A stretch of DNA of 64,000 nucleotides from contig CAJZBQ010000029.1 in the NCBI GenBank assembly GCA_914767885.1, positions 248,001-312,000 of the forward strand, written 5' to 3'. Shown piece after piece: positions 20,759 through 33,400 of the stretch. The position numbers and the translations under genes were made by a program. Below the pieces are notes generated by a model, which worked only from the letters and a program-made list of their open reading frames with translations, was not told the DNA's origin and did no database searches. This DNA is from Blepharisma stoltei. Taxonomy: Eukaryota; Ciliophora; Heterotrichea; Heterotrichida; Blepharismidae. The first letter of the stretch is position 1. Each line of letters starts with the position of its first letter.

Positions 20759-22488
20759 ATGAACTTCTCTGAACTAGTGACTTTTTCTGGCTTAGTACAG
20801 TTTTCCCCTGATTCAAAATACTTCGCAGTCGTAAAGCAAACTGCCCTAACAATTTATTCAGTTTCTGACATAGAAACACTTGCAAATTGGCCATTAGCTG
20901 ACCAACCCTCAAATTTGGAATGGAGCCGAGACTCTAGATATCTACTTACAACCCATCAAAAACGAGGAATTGTTCAAATTTATTCAGTTGCAGATCAAGC
21001 CTGAAGTGGCCGCATAACTTTAACTCCTTGTGGTGTTGCAAATGCATTTTGGTCTCCAGATTCGCTTCAGATCCTCGCAATCACAGATTTCGAACTTAGA
21101 CTCAGTGCTTGGAATTTGACTGATATGAGCGTTTATCATATAAAAAATCCCAAATTCAATGATAAAGGCTACTCTTTTAGTAGTGATGGGAAATTCATGA
21201 TCCTAGCTGAAAGAAATGAAGGCAAAGATTATATTGGGATTTATTACACAGGTGACTGGCAAGTGGTCAATCATTTTGCAACTGAAACTTTTGATTTGGA
21301 AGACGCAAAGTGGACCCCTGACGATACTGCAATTATTGTATGGGATAGCTGCTTAGTGTATTCCTTAATAATTTATTCGCCGCTTGGAACTCCATTAGCA
21401 AGACATAGACCTTATGATAATGGATTAGGCATAAAAACACTTACTCCACCCTTTTGTGAACGAACAAAACCATTGGAAAAATCCCTATTTTTCGCCCAAA
21501 AACCCACCCTCCGTGAGCGAACAAAACCATTGGAAAAATCCCTATTTTTCGCCAAAAAAACCCACCCTCCGTGAGCGAACAAAAATTTTTTTAATATATA
21601 AGTGAGAATTAGTATAATGAAATCTCTAGCTAATTCTGTTAAATTTTAAACAGCTTGCATTTTAAAACATATATTTTACAAATTAAATAAATATTGCTTT
21701 CCAATTTTTGTGAATTGGGACTTTTTTAAATTTCGAAAAAAAAATTTATGAAAAATTATATATAAATATTTTAAAAAAAAACCCTCCGTGAGTGAACATA
21801 TTTTTTTTGTTCGCTCATGGAGAGGGAAGTTAGTGTTTCTCCAAACGGAACATTTATAGCAGCTGGATCATATGACCAAAGTGCAAGAGTTTTTACCAAA
21901 ATTTCATGAAGGTTTTTAAGTGAATTTCCTCATCAAAATCAAATAACTGAAGGAAGCGACATCCACATCTATAAGGAAGAAGAATATAACGAAAGTTTGG
22001 GCTTTGGAGGAGCTGAAGAAAGATTGACATCGAAATATGGCATGCAGGAAATTCCAGTTAAATTGCCAACATTGAAGGTGCCTAAAGACAAGCCAAATCC
22101 GCCTACAGGAGTTTCACTGTGTGAGTGGAGCAATAATACAAATTATTTAGCAACTAGAAATGATAGCCAGCCAAATGTGCTTTGGCTATGGAATATGGCA
22201 ACTCTTTCATTAAATGTCATACTTATTCAGCAGCAGCCTATAAAGAATGCTGAATGAAACTCAAAAACGCTTCATCTAGCTTTTTGTACTGGGACTCCAA
22301 GGCTATTTTTGTGGAGTCTTGAAGGAGCTTCAGTTTGCGATGTTCCATTGGAAAATAAAGATTTCAAAGTTCAGAAAATTGTTTGGAGTCCTGATGGGCA
22401 AAGCATGATTTTGATGGATAAAAACAAATTACTGATAGCGTATCCTCAATTTGAGGTGCTGGAAGCTGGAAATGAAGAATATTTTTAA
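20759..22488 (+). CDS. WRAP73: WRAP73 (WDR8) WD-repeat protein
   Basis: 446 residues from two exons (20759-21440, 21830-22488; 1341 nt). It starts MNFSELVTFSGLVQFSPDSK, matching the family's MNFSEVFKLS...FSPDGK. WD-type repeats run throughout: NLEWSRDSRYLLTT, AFWSPDSLQILAIT, DAKWTPDDTAIIVWD, SVSPNGTFIAAGSYDQSARV, YLATRNDSQPNVLWLW. TGA encodes Trp in AWSGRI, KISWRF and EWNSKT. WRAP73 acts with SSX2IP/Msd1 at centrosomes and basal bodies in spindle anchoring and cilium formation, which fits a ciliate. The join IKTL-SVSPNG exactly restores a repeat. Confidence 0.93.
21441..21829. mobile_element. Eliminated MITE with three tandem motif copies (389 bp)
   Basis: TTA-bounded. The left end has three motif copies because a unit of about 66 bp (CATTGGAAAAATCCCTATTT...GTGAGCGAACAAAAC) is duplicated (21453-21575). 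The right end is the usual hairpin. Removal joins IKTL to SVSPNG in WRAP73. Confidence 0.92.
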
Positions 22489-22682
22489 TTTGATAATAAA
22501 TACTTAGGTATAGCTGGTAAAATCTTCAAAAATTAATCAATAATTTCTCCAAAAAAAATCAATATATTTCTCTTATCAAGGGAAAGTATACTAATCAATG
22601 CTTGTCCTTTGAATTTTTATTTAAAAAAACTATTTCTTTAATATTCTTTATTTTTATTATACTTATTTAATATTTCTAAATC

Positions 22683-23240
22683 ATGCCTATCTGGACCCGA
22701 CTGCTAAACTGACTCCGTTCTTTATTTTGAAGCAGAAAACTCGAAATTTCTATCGTCGGCCTTCAAAATGCAGGGAAAACTACATTTGTTTCTGCGCTCG
22801 CAACATCTGAATTTGATGACGACACAATCCCGACAATCGGCTTCAACCACCGAAAAGTCAAAAAAGGTGGTGTTGAGCTTCAAATTTGAGATTTAGGTGG
22901 ACAGCCTAAATTCAGAGACAGCTGAGAGAAATATTGCCGAAATGTAGACTGCATTGTCTTTGTAGTTGATTCTGCCGATTTCGGAAATTTTGATATTGCT
23001 AAAGCTCAGTTGCAGAAGCTGCTGATGTGGCCTTCACTTGTGGGAATTCCTTTATTAGTGATAGGGAATAAGAATGATTTAGAGGGCGCTTTAAATGAAG
23101 AAGAAATTATATCAACGCTTACATTGATGTCAGTTATCGGGAGGCCTGTGGCTTGTTATAGTGTCAGTTCAAAAGATATGAATAACCTCGATATGGTTTT
23201 AAGGTATTTTGCAAAGTTGCCTAAAAGGAAAACTTGCTAA
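22683..23240 (+). CDS. ARL8: ARL8 small GTPase
   Basis: 185 residues, single exon. It starts MPIWTRLLNWLRSLFW, matching the ARL8 N-terminal helix. P-loop GLQNAGKT (residues 26-33), switch I TIPTIGFNHR, G3 WDLGGQPKFR, G4 NKND and G5 YSVSSKD are all present, and five Trp are TGA. The IPTxGFNxR and WDxGGQ motifs are diagnostic. ARL8 sits on lysosomes and links them to kinesin and HOPS tethering; VPS16, another HOPS/CORVET subunit gene, lies 7 kb away. No insertion or intron. Confidence 0.93.
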
Positions 23241-23745
23241 TTTTAATTAATTTAATATCAGTTATTAATTCTTTAAGAGTTTCCATACAAATAGTGTTTA
23301 AAGTATTGCTTAAGATTGATATTTTATTAATGCTTAATTAATATTTATACTTAAAATATTAGGCTCACTAATAATTTGTAATTGCTCATCGCGTTTAGCA
23401 TATTGTCATGCGCTCCATATTTCTTAAAAGCTAACACCTAAATTAATAATGAGCAATTTTTTTCTTTATTAAATTTGCCTATGAAATTTTAAGAATAAAA
23501 GATCTTATAACAATCCTGCCTTTAAAAAAGAACAAATTATAGGCAAATATCGATTTTGTGATATTAAATTGATTATCAAATCTATTTCCATAGAATCTAT
23601 AATTTTTAATCTAAAATTTAAAATTTTGTTACAATTTAAAAGGGGAAAGTCATAAAAACATTGCATAAAGTTGTAAATTCATAATTTAATTAATTTTTTA
23701 TTGTTCATAAAACTTTGCAAGAATATCCAATTATTAATAGGGGCA
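23241..23745. other. Intergenic with one relic element end
   Basis: 23622-23650 (AAATTTTGTTACAATTTAAA plus a G run) is a single end of the TTTAAATTG family without a partner. The rest is AT-rich with no gene seen. Confidence 0.45.
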
Positions 23746-25457
23746 TTAAGTATTAAGTTTACTATCTTTCTTAAGAATCTCTGGCTTATCATAATTCCCT
23801 AAAGCTTTTAATAATCTATAATGTGCTTTTAAAGCATCCCAAAAGGTTGGATAAGAAAAATAATTAACCCCAAACTCTTTGCAAGTACTTTGAACAATTT
23901 TTGCAATTTCAGGGAGTCTTGTATGGACCATTGCTGGGAATAAATTATGTTCAATTTGATGATTTAAACCCCCAGTTATCCATGTCCAAAACTTAGAATC
24001 AATTGCAAAATTAATAGAATACTCAGCTTTCAAAACACCCCAATTAATATTATTTATTGATTCTACACATCCAGCTTCCAACACCCAATGATTTATAGCA
24101 AAAAATAAAGCATATCCAGCACCAAAGCTTACCATATAAAGCATTCATATTGGGAAAATATTCAAATATCCATGCAAATAACACGGAATTAAAATTGTAT
24201 ATAAAAACCAGCAAAATTTTACAAAAATTTGAAAAACAAAGTCTGAAAATGAGTTCGAGCCTCTTAGATTTAGTGAGTTCGAAACCCAAAAAAAGTCATT
24301 AAATGTCCCAAACAAATCCCCAAAATGAATTGTTATATATAGCAACCAAGCATACACTTGCTGATATCTATGAATTCCAAACCTACGCTGATTTATATGT
24401 AACCTTAATAATGAAAAGTTCGATTGATCATGTATATTATATCCATGCTGAAATTCGTGTGATCTTTTATAAACAAGCCTTGAGCTTGCTAAATCTGGTG
24501 TATACCCTGCAAGCCAGGTCAGAGTTTTCAGGCTTGTAAAAACTCCATCATTTTTATGCTCAATCGAAATCATTCCGATTTGGCTGCACAACACTCCATA
24601 GATTATAGCTGACCACCAAGTGCAAAAGTAAATATACAAAGCCAGCGAAATAAAATAACAAATTGATAAAAATAATCCGCCTAGATCATTCAGGCATCTT
24701 CCTAACGTAAAAATGGGAGCTAGCCCCAGGCTTTGAATTTTTCCATAAGTCCATAGCCTTCCCATTGGAGCCGATAAGGCAAGAAGGAGACGCAGAACCC
24801 TACTTCACATATTTATAGGTATCAGGTTGTGAAGAAGAGGAAAGGTGGTGTTCGAGTCGTATCTCGCCCGATGAGCTATCTTACTCAAACAAGTTCTCCC
24901 TGTCGATGCTGCAATGAGGGTGAATCCCAGGGGATCCTTGGTGACTGCGCTACTTTGGCGGAATCCAACCTCTATTTAAGTTTCTGTTAAGATAAAAACA
25001 GTCCTTTAAAAGCGATTTTTGGGTCTTCTCTTCTCAAATTTTTAGGCACAGCTTCTCCAACTCTCTGCTTCACAGTTTTATAAAAATTCCCTTCCCAGGA
25101 ATAAAGATTTTCATATCCCTCGATTTCCCCAATAAGATATTTTTTGCTTACTCCTTTGTCAACAACTTTTAGAGGATGATAACTTTCCCAAACTTCTGTA
25201 CAATCAGAGCCAGCGCCTTCATATATGATTTTTCCACCTGGATGCAATTCAACCCAATCAGTGACATCATAAATTCTCCCGTGAATTACAATTCAGCAAT
25301 CTCCAGGTTTGTCATGTTTCACAACTTCATCCCAATGATAAAGCCGATATCCACGTTGGGGTCTTCTTGTCGCTGAATTTCTGATTCCAATTGATCTTTT
25401 AAGTCAATCTGACCAACATTCAGAAGAGTTATCAAGAGTAGCACGAGAAAATGCCAT
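23746..25457 (-). CDS. Cytochrome-b5 front-end fatty-acid desaturase with altered His boxes
   Basis: 473 residues from two exons (24996-25457, 23746-24705; 1422 nt). The N-terminal cytochrome b5 domain (about residues 45-130) keeps HPGG (DWVELHPGGK) and the second heme His (YHPL). The desaturase domain follows with several membrane segments. In each His box the final His is replaced: HDxxH is HKNDG, HxxxHH is HEFQHG, and QxxHH is QIEHN. Front-end desaturases act in the ER on polyunsaturated acyl chains using b5 electrons. With these changes a normal di-iron centre is doubtful, so this may be a non-catalytic or divergent member. The C-terminal region (LFPAMVHTRLPEIAKIV) is otherwise typical. 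The exon join inside the 290-bp insert is inferred from frame. Confidence 0.75.
24706..24995. mobile_element. GC-richer insert of 290 bp in the desaturase gene
   Basis: Joining at TTA (gene sense) gives FKGLFL-GRCLNDLG in frame; the interior has several stops in that frame. On the minus strand it ends CCCATTTTTACG just before the gene resumes, like the 3' ends of the retroposon-like inserts. The flanks show only an imperfect repeat (TTTTTATCTTA versus TTTTTACGTTA). Confidence 0.65.
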
Positions 25458-25479
25458 TTATTTGAATAATTAAGTTAAT

Positions 25480-28400
25480 TTAGTTAGTTGCAATAATCTG
25501 GGAAAGGACTTCAATTTCTGTTTTGTCTAGAACTTCAGAGGTTGGCTCTTCTCTTACAAGTCTTGATAATTCTTGGACTACAGTCATGCTTCGTGGGTAG
25601 TTCTTGAGGTTTGCAAAGTTGTTTAAGAACAGCCTGTGTACGTTTTGGGCTTCTTCAGGCTCAGCTTTAATTGGTAAATTATTAAGCCACTCTTCAATTA
25701 AATCATTTCTTTGGAAAATAGCTAGTTTTCCGAGTGCTCCTACAGCGCAATCAGTTGCTACGTTATACTCGTCACTTCTAGCTTTGCCATCATTAATTAT
25801 AGTTCTGACTGCTTCTACGGCAGAGTTCACATAAGGTGCAAAGGTAGCTTGGTCTACTGTTTGTGCACAAACTCCAACTCCATATACTGCTGACTGTCTA
25901 ATATCAGCGTTTTTATGGTTGGCAAACTTCAGCATCTGTTCAGTCAGTCTGCTTCTGCCAGAATCCCACATGAGGTCTTGAGTAAACTCAACATAGTCGT
26001 CAAAAATGCAAATTGCTGATAGAAGTTCTTCGTCTGTAGCCTTTTCTTTAAAGAAAAGCTGGGCATACATGTCTTTGAAGCAGGTCAAAAATGTGGCTTG
26101 GAACTCTTTTCTGAAGTTCTTTAAGAGTTTTCCTACAACTTCCATGGTTGTTCTTAAGATTTTGTTATCAGTCGTTTCTTCTTCATTCAAAACTTCAAGC
26201 TCTTCTGAGTACAGTTCAGGATCTGTGTATTTTTGTATTTCAGTTGATCTTTCAACTTTTCTAGTAAAAACTGCTTTGGTTTGGTTTGAGAGGGTTTGGG
26301 CTAACTCATTTGCATAGCCGAGACCCACAACTGCAACATTTTCAACACTTTCTAGTACAAATAAGAGAGCTTTGAGAATCCTTTTGATGTCTTCAGGTGA
26401 CAAATGAGTGCCTTGAAGAGTGGTAGTGAATAGAGGGAATAAAACTCTTAATAAAGCTTCAGCTTGGAAAGTATCTTTGGTAGCTCCTACAGTGCAAGCA
26501 ACAGTCCTAATGCTATATTTTCTGATATCTGCGTTATAAGCATATGCAAATAATGGAGTCAAAGTGCTTATTGTCTGCTCTATATAAGGAGCAAAAGCCT
26601 TCCCCATGCTTGAAACCAAGTCATAAAGAATCCTGCAAGCTTTAATTTTATGCTGAAGAGCTGTAGTGTTAATGGCAAGCTGTTTTTTGCCTTCTCCTTT
26701 CATATCAAAGGTAACTGCATTCATTCCAGGTGCTAAGTCTTGTCCTTCATCAGCATCAGTAAAGGTAATATCTACATTAGCTTGAGCTCTTGTCAGAAGT
26801 TCTGGCATAAAGACATGCATGTATGGCTCAAATTGTTCTTTGAGACAGTCAGCAAAGTTTGAAATAACTTCATTGATGGCCAATGTAGCTGGATCTTCAC
26901 TATCTAAGGACGATTTCAGCTGAACAAGGCCATTCATGATTGATTTGGCATCTTCAGTGTAGTTTTCTGGGACTTCACTGATTGATTCAATCATGTATCC
27001 GATACATCTGATGCAGGTAGCTCTTATTTCTTGCTGCTGGGTTGTAGTTGTTGGGATTGTGACCAAGGTTTTGAGGGCTGGCATAAATTGGTTGTAGTAT
27101 GGAGCAAATGCACTTTGGAGGGCTGAAGCAGTGGTAGAGATGGCGTTTAAGACTTCGAGCATTAAGGTGTAGTTGTTAGTAGTAACAGCTTGTTGAAGGA
27201 GAGTGGCGAGGGTTTGTAAGACTGTACTGGCATACTGAGTAAGGGATTCAGCTGGGTCAACATCATCTTCTGCTAAAAGGCCACGGGTGTAGTTAACTAA
27301 TGCTGAAGTTCCTCTGGTTTGGACCTTCACATTAGTAGAGGAAGTCATAAGAGTAAGCATAGCTGGGATTAATCTGGCATGATGATACATAAAATGACGG
27401 AGGTGAGCAACTCGCCACGGAGAGAAGGAAGCCCTTAAGTATCTGGGAGTGGTTTTTTGAGATCCATTTATAGTCCAGCGATGCTCAGTAGCCTCGAAGC
27501 GAGAGAAGTGAGACTTTTTTTCCGCTGAATTGTGTCCTGGAATTTAAGCAGTTAATTGCATCTCTTTTTTCGAGAAGCACCCCAGCCCAGTGGGGCCCGT
27601 AATGGAGTAGGTTGGCCTATCACTCAAGCTGCTTGGGTTATTTGCCCTGAATGGTGAAAGCTGTTAATTTTTTTCTTTGGATAACCAGGGAAAAAGGAAG
27701 CAAATTAGACAGCTGGCGCGCTCCCAGCAAAGGAGTATCTCCAGTCGAAAGTGACTCTTGAGATGAGAGAGTGTTCTGATCAGCGAACATTCTAGAGTTG
27801 GAGTCAAAAAAGGTCACGTTTTGTGGTTGGAGAAGGTGATGACCAGCAATGTTCTTTGGCCCTTGATGATGTAACTACAGAGAAATAGGTGGTTTCAACC
27901 CAGGCTGCAAGATGGTAGCACTCTGCCACATCCGAAATTAATCTTAAATCTTAATCTGGCGTGATGAGCAGTCTCAATTGTCGGCTCAAATTCAGTGCAC
28001 AACAGTCCTAATGTAGTGGCAGTAGCCCATTGGAGTCTTGGGTTTGCTGACTCTCTCCATGAGCGTGCACAAAAAATTTTTCACTCACAGATGTAATATT
28101 TTTTCAAAAATTTAAAACAATCCATTTTCGTAAAAATCGAAAATTAAAAAAATTAATTTAATTTGTAAAATTTATGTTTTAAATGCAAGCTGCTTAAAAT
28201 TCAATCAATTAGCTAGAGATTTCATTATAATTATCACTTATACATCGAAACATTTTTTTCATAAAATTTTTGTTCGCTCACAGAGGTGTGTTTTTACCCA
28301 AAAAATAGGGATTTTTACAATTGTTTTGTTCACTCACTGAGGGAGGAGTGAGCTTACAAAAGGCAAAATCATTGTGAGGATTTCATTTAAGTTCTTTTCG

Positions 28401-29554
28401 AACTGTTCATGGCATCCATTTGCAATCAATCCTAAAGCTAAAAGTCCTGTATGTTGATGAGTCCATTCAGCGCTATTAATAAGTGTTGGAATGGTAGTCA
28501 TAAAGTAAGGCAGCACAGTTTCAGCTCCAAGCGAGTACGAAGCTTTATTCAATAAATCTTTTCCAAGGCTGAAAGGTTCATTTGTAGTCACATTTTCATC
28601 AGTGTCATCAGTAGTCCAAGCTTCAATATCATTGACATTGTCCACTTCATAAGTCAGCTGCAGTGCAGTCTTCATTATTTCTTCTATAACTCCAGCTGTT
28701 TTCTTTATCATCCCTGGAGCTTTTTGTGTCAAAGTGACTAAGACTTCTACACTTCCGCTTCTGATTTCATTATCCAGCTGAGTGCTGTTTGAAATAGTGG
28801 TCATCACAGTAGTCAATTGGGTTAAAGTTTCTTTCCAAAACCTTGGAAAGGTCTCTGTAAGTTCTGCAAGGCAAGTCAAGGTGTTCTTGACTTTGTCAAC
28901 GTTTAGCTCTGGTTGGGATAAAACTGTGGTGAACACAGTAAGCATTGGACTAGCTGTATAAGCGAATTTTAAGACCTGGGTTTCGTCGGTAAGTCCTGAT
29001 AAAAAGGATGCTAAAGAATTTAGGCCACTGAGGACTACTGTTGGGTTTGAGTGCTGGAGCGATGATCCTAAAAGTTCAATGACAGAGGCAGCGTTTTGTT
29101 GAAGAGTGTCCATAAGTTTAGGGAATTCGACAGCTAGTTCTAGAAGGTAAAGAGAAAACTCTTTTAATTCTTCGACTTTTTCCCAGGCTGCAATATACCC
29201 GAAGAATTCGTTTACCCAGCCATCGGTGTTAGCCAAATTGGTTAGCACGTCGCCTAACTTTTTAAGATAGGTTGTGGTGTGGGTTGGAGTTACAAGGGCT
29301 ATCATAGAGGTTCTGATTTGAGCTTTGATGGCATCGGTAAATGTTGTATACACGCCAGTGTCAATAACTTTCTTTCTGAAAAGGACTATTGAGAGAGAAG
29401 CAATTGTTTCTTCAGCACCCATAGCATTAACGAGTTGTAGGGCTGTTTCGGTTGGGGAGGAAGTCATTAAGGTGGTGAAGGCTGCTTCAGATTGGGTTCT
29501 GGTGTCTTTATCTGCTGAAAGAACACCTGAGAGAACTGTAAAGAAGTCTGACAT
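25480..29554 (-). CDS. IPO5: Importin-5-like karyopherin beta
   Basis: 1063 residues from three exons (28349-29554, 27968-28047, 25480-27385; 3192 nt). The start is MSDFFTVLSGVLSADKDTRT at 29554. The whole protein is HEAT repeats; the family-typical segment EWTHQHTGLLALGLIANGCH is followed across the first insert by SSANPRLQWATATTLG, where IPO5 has HPRVRYAACNAVG. The acidic loop typical of the group is short here (ADEGQDLA). The C-terminus has DDYVEFTQDLMWDSG, as in IPO5. It carries cargo such as ribosomal proteins into the nucleus with Ran. Removing a 301-bp MITE and a 582-bp retroposon-like insert restores the frame exactly. Confidence 0.9.
27386..27967 (-). mobile_element. Retroposon-like insert in the importin gene (582 bp, 17-bp TSD)
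   Basis: Flanked by TTAATCTGGCATGATGA (27369-27385) and TTAATCTGGCGTGATGA (27951-27967), one mismatch. GC near 47%. Read on the minus strand it ends CCGTCATTTTATGTATC next to the duplication. An internal stretch (27540-27680) aligns by eye with 62390-62540 of the insert in SLC25A42. Removal leaving one duplication gives AHHARLIPAML. Confidence 0.88.
28048..28348. mobile_element. Eliminated MITE, CCGTGAGTGAACAAAA family, TGA-bounded (301 bp)
   Basis: TGA at 28048-28050 and 28349-28351 instead of TTA. Hairpin left end (CATGAGCGTGCACAAAAA / TTTTTCACTCACAGATG), tandem-pair right end. Removal joins PFVSS to ANPRLQ in the importin gene. Confidence 0.9.
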
Positions 29555-30495
29555 TTGGCGCGATATTATTATAAAGCGCAAAAATGGAGTGTAGCAATAT
29601 GGACTTGCGCCAGAAAAATTAGATGGATAATAGATGATTTTTGGGGAATTTGGAAGGATTGGAGCTTAATTTTAGTGTGCTAAATGATTTGATCGAAAAT
29701 TTATTGATAAAAGAATTTTGGCTAATCCTATTACGCAATTTATTTATGTTGGTATCTATTATTTGCTAATTTATACTGACTCAGGAACTAACAAATCTGT
29801 ATAATCTTTTGGGACTACTCATGCTATAAAAGATTTGAGCGAATTTTATAATAAAACAATAGATAATTTTTTGGAAGAATTCATATAAGCAGCAAGGATC
29901 AGGATATATGCTTTATATTGCTATCCGCGTTAAGACTGTGGTTTATAAAAATGAGAACATCATAAAGCAGTAAAATCTAGTTATGCACATATATTTTTTA
30001 TATATACTTTTGAATCCGATCACATTCGTTTTTAATTAAAATATATGAAGATATAATGAATCATTAATTTTATATAGCCTACATGCTAATTTGAAAGAAA
30101 TAAAAAGTTTCAGGCTTAATTAATAATACACAATTAATATAAATTAATTGACTGCTATCATTAAGCTCTGATGACTAAAAATATAATTTAACCATACGAA
30201 ATTTAAATAATCAAATAAGCATGCTTAAATTAATATAGCTAATTTTAAAGCTTGGAGAGTTATTAATTCCTTCCCCTTAAAGAGTTAGCAATATTCTTTA
30301 CTCGCTTGCTCTAAAAGTTAAATTTTTACAAATCCCGGGGAGTATTTAAATGAAATCTATAAAATCTATTTTTAAGAATTCGATCTGTGTTAAATTAGGT
30401 CAGATCTTTTTATAAAATAAATTTTAATGGAAAAAAATTATATTAAAAACTTTTCCAATGATTCTGCTCGATCTTAAAGTGCAATAAGTGAAAAT
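29555..30495. other. Intergenic, AT-rich
   Basis: About 940 bases. A short open stretch near 29820-29887 (KDLSEFYNKTIDNFLEEF) could be a gene remnant but has no start or context. No element ends recognised. Confidence 0.35.
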
Positions 30496-33400
30496 ATGGA
30501 CTTAGACAATTGAGTCCCTTTTAAGTCTGAGTTTTACAAGATAGCACTACGATATACTATGAACTGGAAATTAGAAACTGAATTTAAAAATGTATTATTT
30601 GCTATCTCTCCAAATAAATACCTGATTGCTAAACTTGTTAATCCTGATGCATTATCAAATAATTCTGGCTCTTTTGATATTCTCGTTGATCGCCAGATTA
30701 CTATTCACACACTTTCTGGCAGATTACTAAACCCCCCCTCCATGAGCGAACCAAACTATAGGAAAAATCCCTAAAAAAACACGCGAGCGGACAAAAATTG
30801 ATATATAAGTGATAATTATTATAATGAAATCTCTAGCTAATTCAATTTAATTTTAAACAGCTCCTATTTAAAAACATAAATTTACAAATTAAATTAATAT
30901 TTGCGATATTTCTAATTTTTAAATTTTGAAAAAAATTCATGATAATTATATATAATTTTTTTAGCTCACAGAGGGGGAGTAAGAAGGTATGAATGAGATT
31001 TCACTAGAAAATTAGCTTATCTTATATGGACAGACGATGATACTGTGACAACAATTTGCAGAAATGGAGAAATCGATGTATTTAGTGCTAATGACGATAA
31101 ACCTTCATTTCCCCCTCCAATGTTCGGTATTTCACCCTCATCAAATAACGAGATCATAGCTTGTGAATTTAATGAAAAAACTCTATATATTCTCACAGCA
31201 GAAAACAAATTTTACTGCTTAAGAAATTTTCCTAATTGCCATAGCTTTGTGCCTGAGCCAATTATCACTGTCCCTAAACAATACCAAATCAGTTGCTTTA
31301 CTATTATTCCACCTTTATATTCATATTCCGGCTTTTCAGATATATACTGCGGATGCTCTAATGGAGGTATTGTGATAATTGAAGAAATGAAATACATAAA
31401 ATTCGTTGAAAAATTCCCAATTTCTTATGATAAAATTGGAAGCTCTGCAAAATTCATAAAATCATCAGCAGGGAAAAAACTGATTGTGGTTCTGGACAAT
31501 TTAGAAGCTTTTTTGATCAATTCTAATTTTTCAGATTCTGCAAGCAAAATTGAGATTGAAAATAAAGCTAAATTTAAACAAATATTTTGAATTGGAGACG
31601 AAACGATTGGTCTAGCTTATTCAAACCGTGTAATCTTGCTAAATGGTGACTCAAATTGTGTAATCCCATTTCCAAATTCTCAAGAAGGGGTTTTTTGCTA
31701 CTCATTTTACGATGAAATAAGAATTAGATAGATTAAATCATGATTTAAGTTCCTAAGCAAAGCAGCATACGCTTCACTGCTTAGCTGTGGGAAGGTTTCC
31801 TTAAGGATCTTGAGCCTGGCTGAACTCCCCAATTTATCCTAATCATCTGCTCACCAGATTTTGCTTAGCCTCCATTCTAACCCAAAGGCCCTACTTTACA
31901 CAATTTACTTAGCTCAGCTAGATCGCCCCTTTATATGAACCTTTTCAACTAGAGAATGGAGAGACTTTCGCCCTCGTAGTCTTAACGAGCTTGTCTTTTC
32001 TTTTCCCCCAATTATCTTCAAAGGAAAAACTCACCAGCTTATGCTATTCTGGATCGGCACCAAGTAATCTATACAAGTAAGCCTCTCTGCCTCTATTGGA
32101 CACCAATCCGGGCTTGGGTACTGCAGGTAAAACTGCCACTCAAGCCACTATCAGCAGAAATGGTGCCGCTCTCACTTCAAGGCTAGCCAAAATCTTTGGA
32201 AGCTCCTTGCATCTAAAAACCGCATTTGAATATACATAAAGACACCCACCACGCGAAGGGCAGGTCACTCATCACCAGCCATTTTATATATATTGAAATA
32301 AGAATAATCACAGGCGATCTATTTATGTCATGAGAAAAAGTTGGTAGTGTTCTTTATAATTCTTTATCTAAAAAACAAACCCTTCCTTCTACTTTACTTT
32401 ATTCAGCTTATGAAAAGCGTGAAATCGATAAGTTTGAGTCTGATAAAATCATCAGCCATCTTATAAACACAGACGAAGTCAGCGACGCTATTGAGTTTTT
32501 ATTACAATTTGCGTGCTCAGAAGTCAATTCAATAATACAAGAAAAACTTTTAAAAGCTGTTTGGTACGGTAAAAGTTTTCTTGCTTCAGGGACATTTAAC
32601 GAAGAAAGATATAGCACTATTAGTGACCGATTGAAATTAATAAATAAATTCAACGACGAAACAGTTGCAATTCCAGTTACTTATAAGCGTCTTAACTATA
32701 TGCAATCAAATAGTGATGATTTCATTAAAAAATTAGTGTACTCTAATAATCATCTATTAGCTTTGGAGCTAGCAAAAATATGGAAAGCAAGACCTGAACG
32801 AATTTTTGAAGAATGAGCCTGCTCAAAGCTGCAAAATTTAGCTTTTGATGATGACGATATGTATGAAATTTTATACTCAAAATTAAAACTCTGCCCATCT
32901 GTATCCTATATAAATATTGCTAAAAGTTCATATGACTATGGAAGAAAAGATTTACTCCCCCCCCCTCCGTGAGTGAACAAAACCATTAGAAAAATCCCTA
33001 TTTTTTGCCCAAAAACCCACCCTCCGTGAGTGAACAAAAAATTTTTTTTAATAGAAAAATTTTTTATGGAAAAAAAATTTGATATATAAATGATAATTAT
33101 TATAATGAAATCTAGAGCTAATTCTGTTTATTCTTAAACGAATTGCTTTTTAAAACATAAATTTTGCAAATTGAATTAATATTTGCTTTCCAATTTTTGC
33201 GAATTAGGATTTTTTTAAATTTCGAAAACAAATATTTTTTTATAAAATTTATATATAAATTTTTTAAAAAAAAAAAAAAATTAACCCCCCTCCGTGAGTG
33301 AACAAAAATTTTTTGTTCACTCACGGAGGGGGGGGGAGTTAGCAAAAAGATTCGTTAATAATGAAAAAAAATTATCAAGAAAAATTCCTATGTTAATTTA

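Noticed and set aside
24765-24980. tRNA-like text (GTTCGAGTC) in the desaturase insert
   Set aside because: No cloverleaf could be folded around it and the T stem does not pair.
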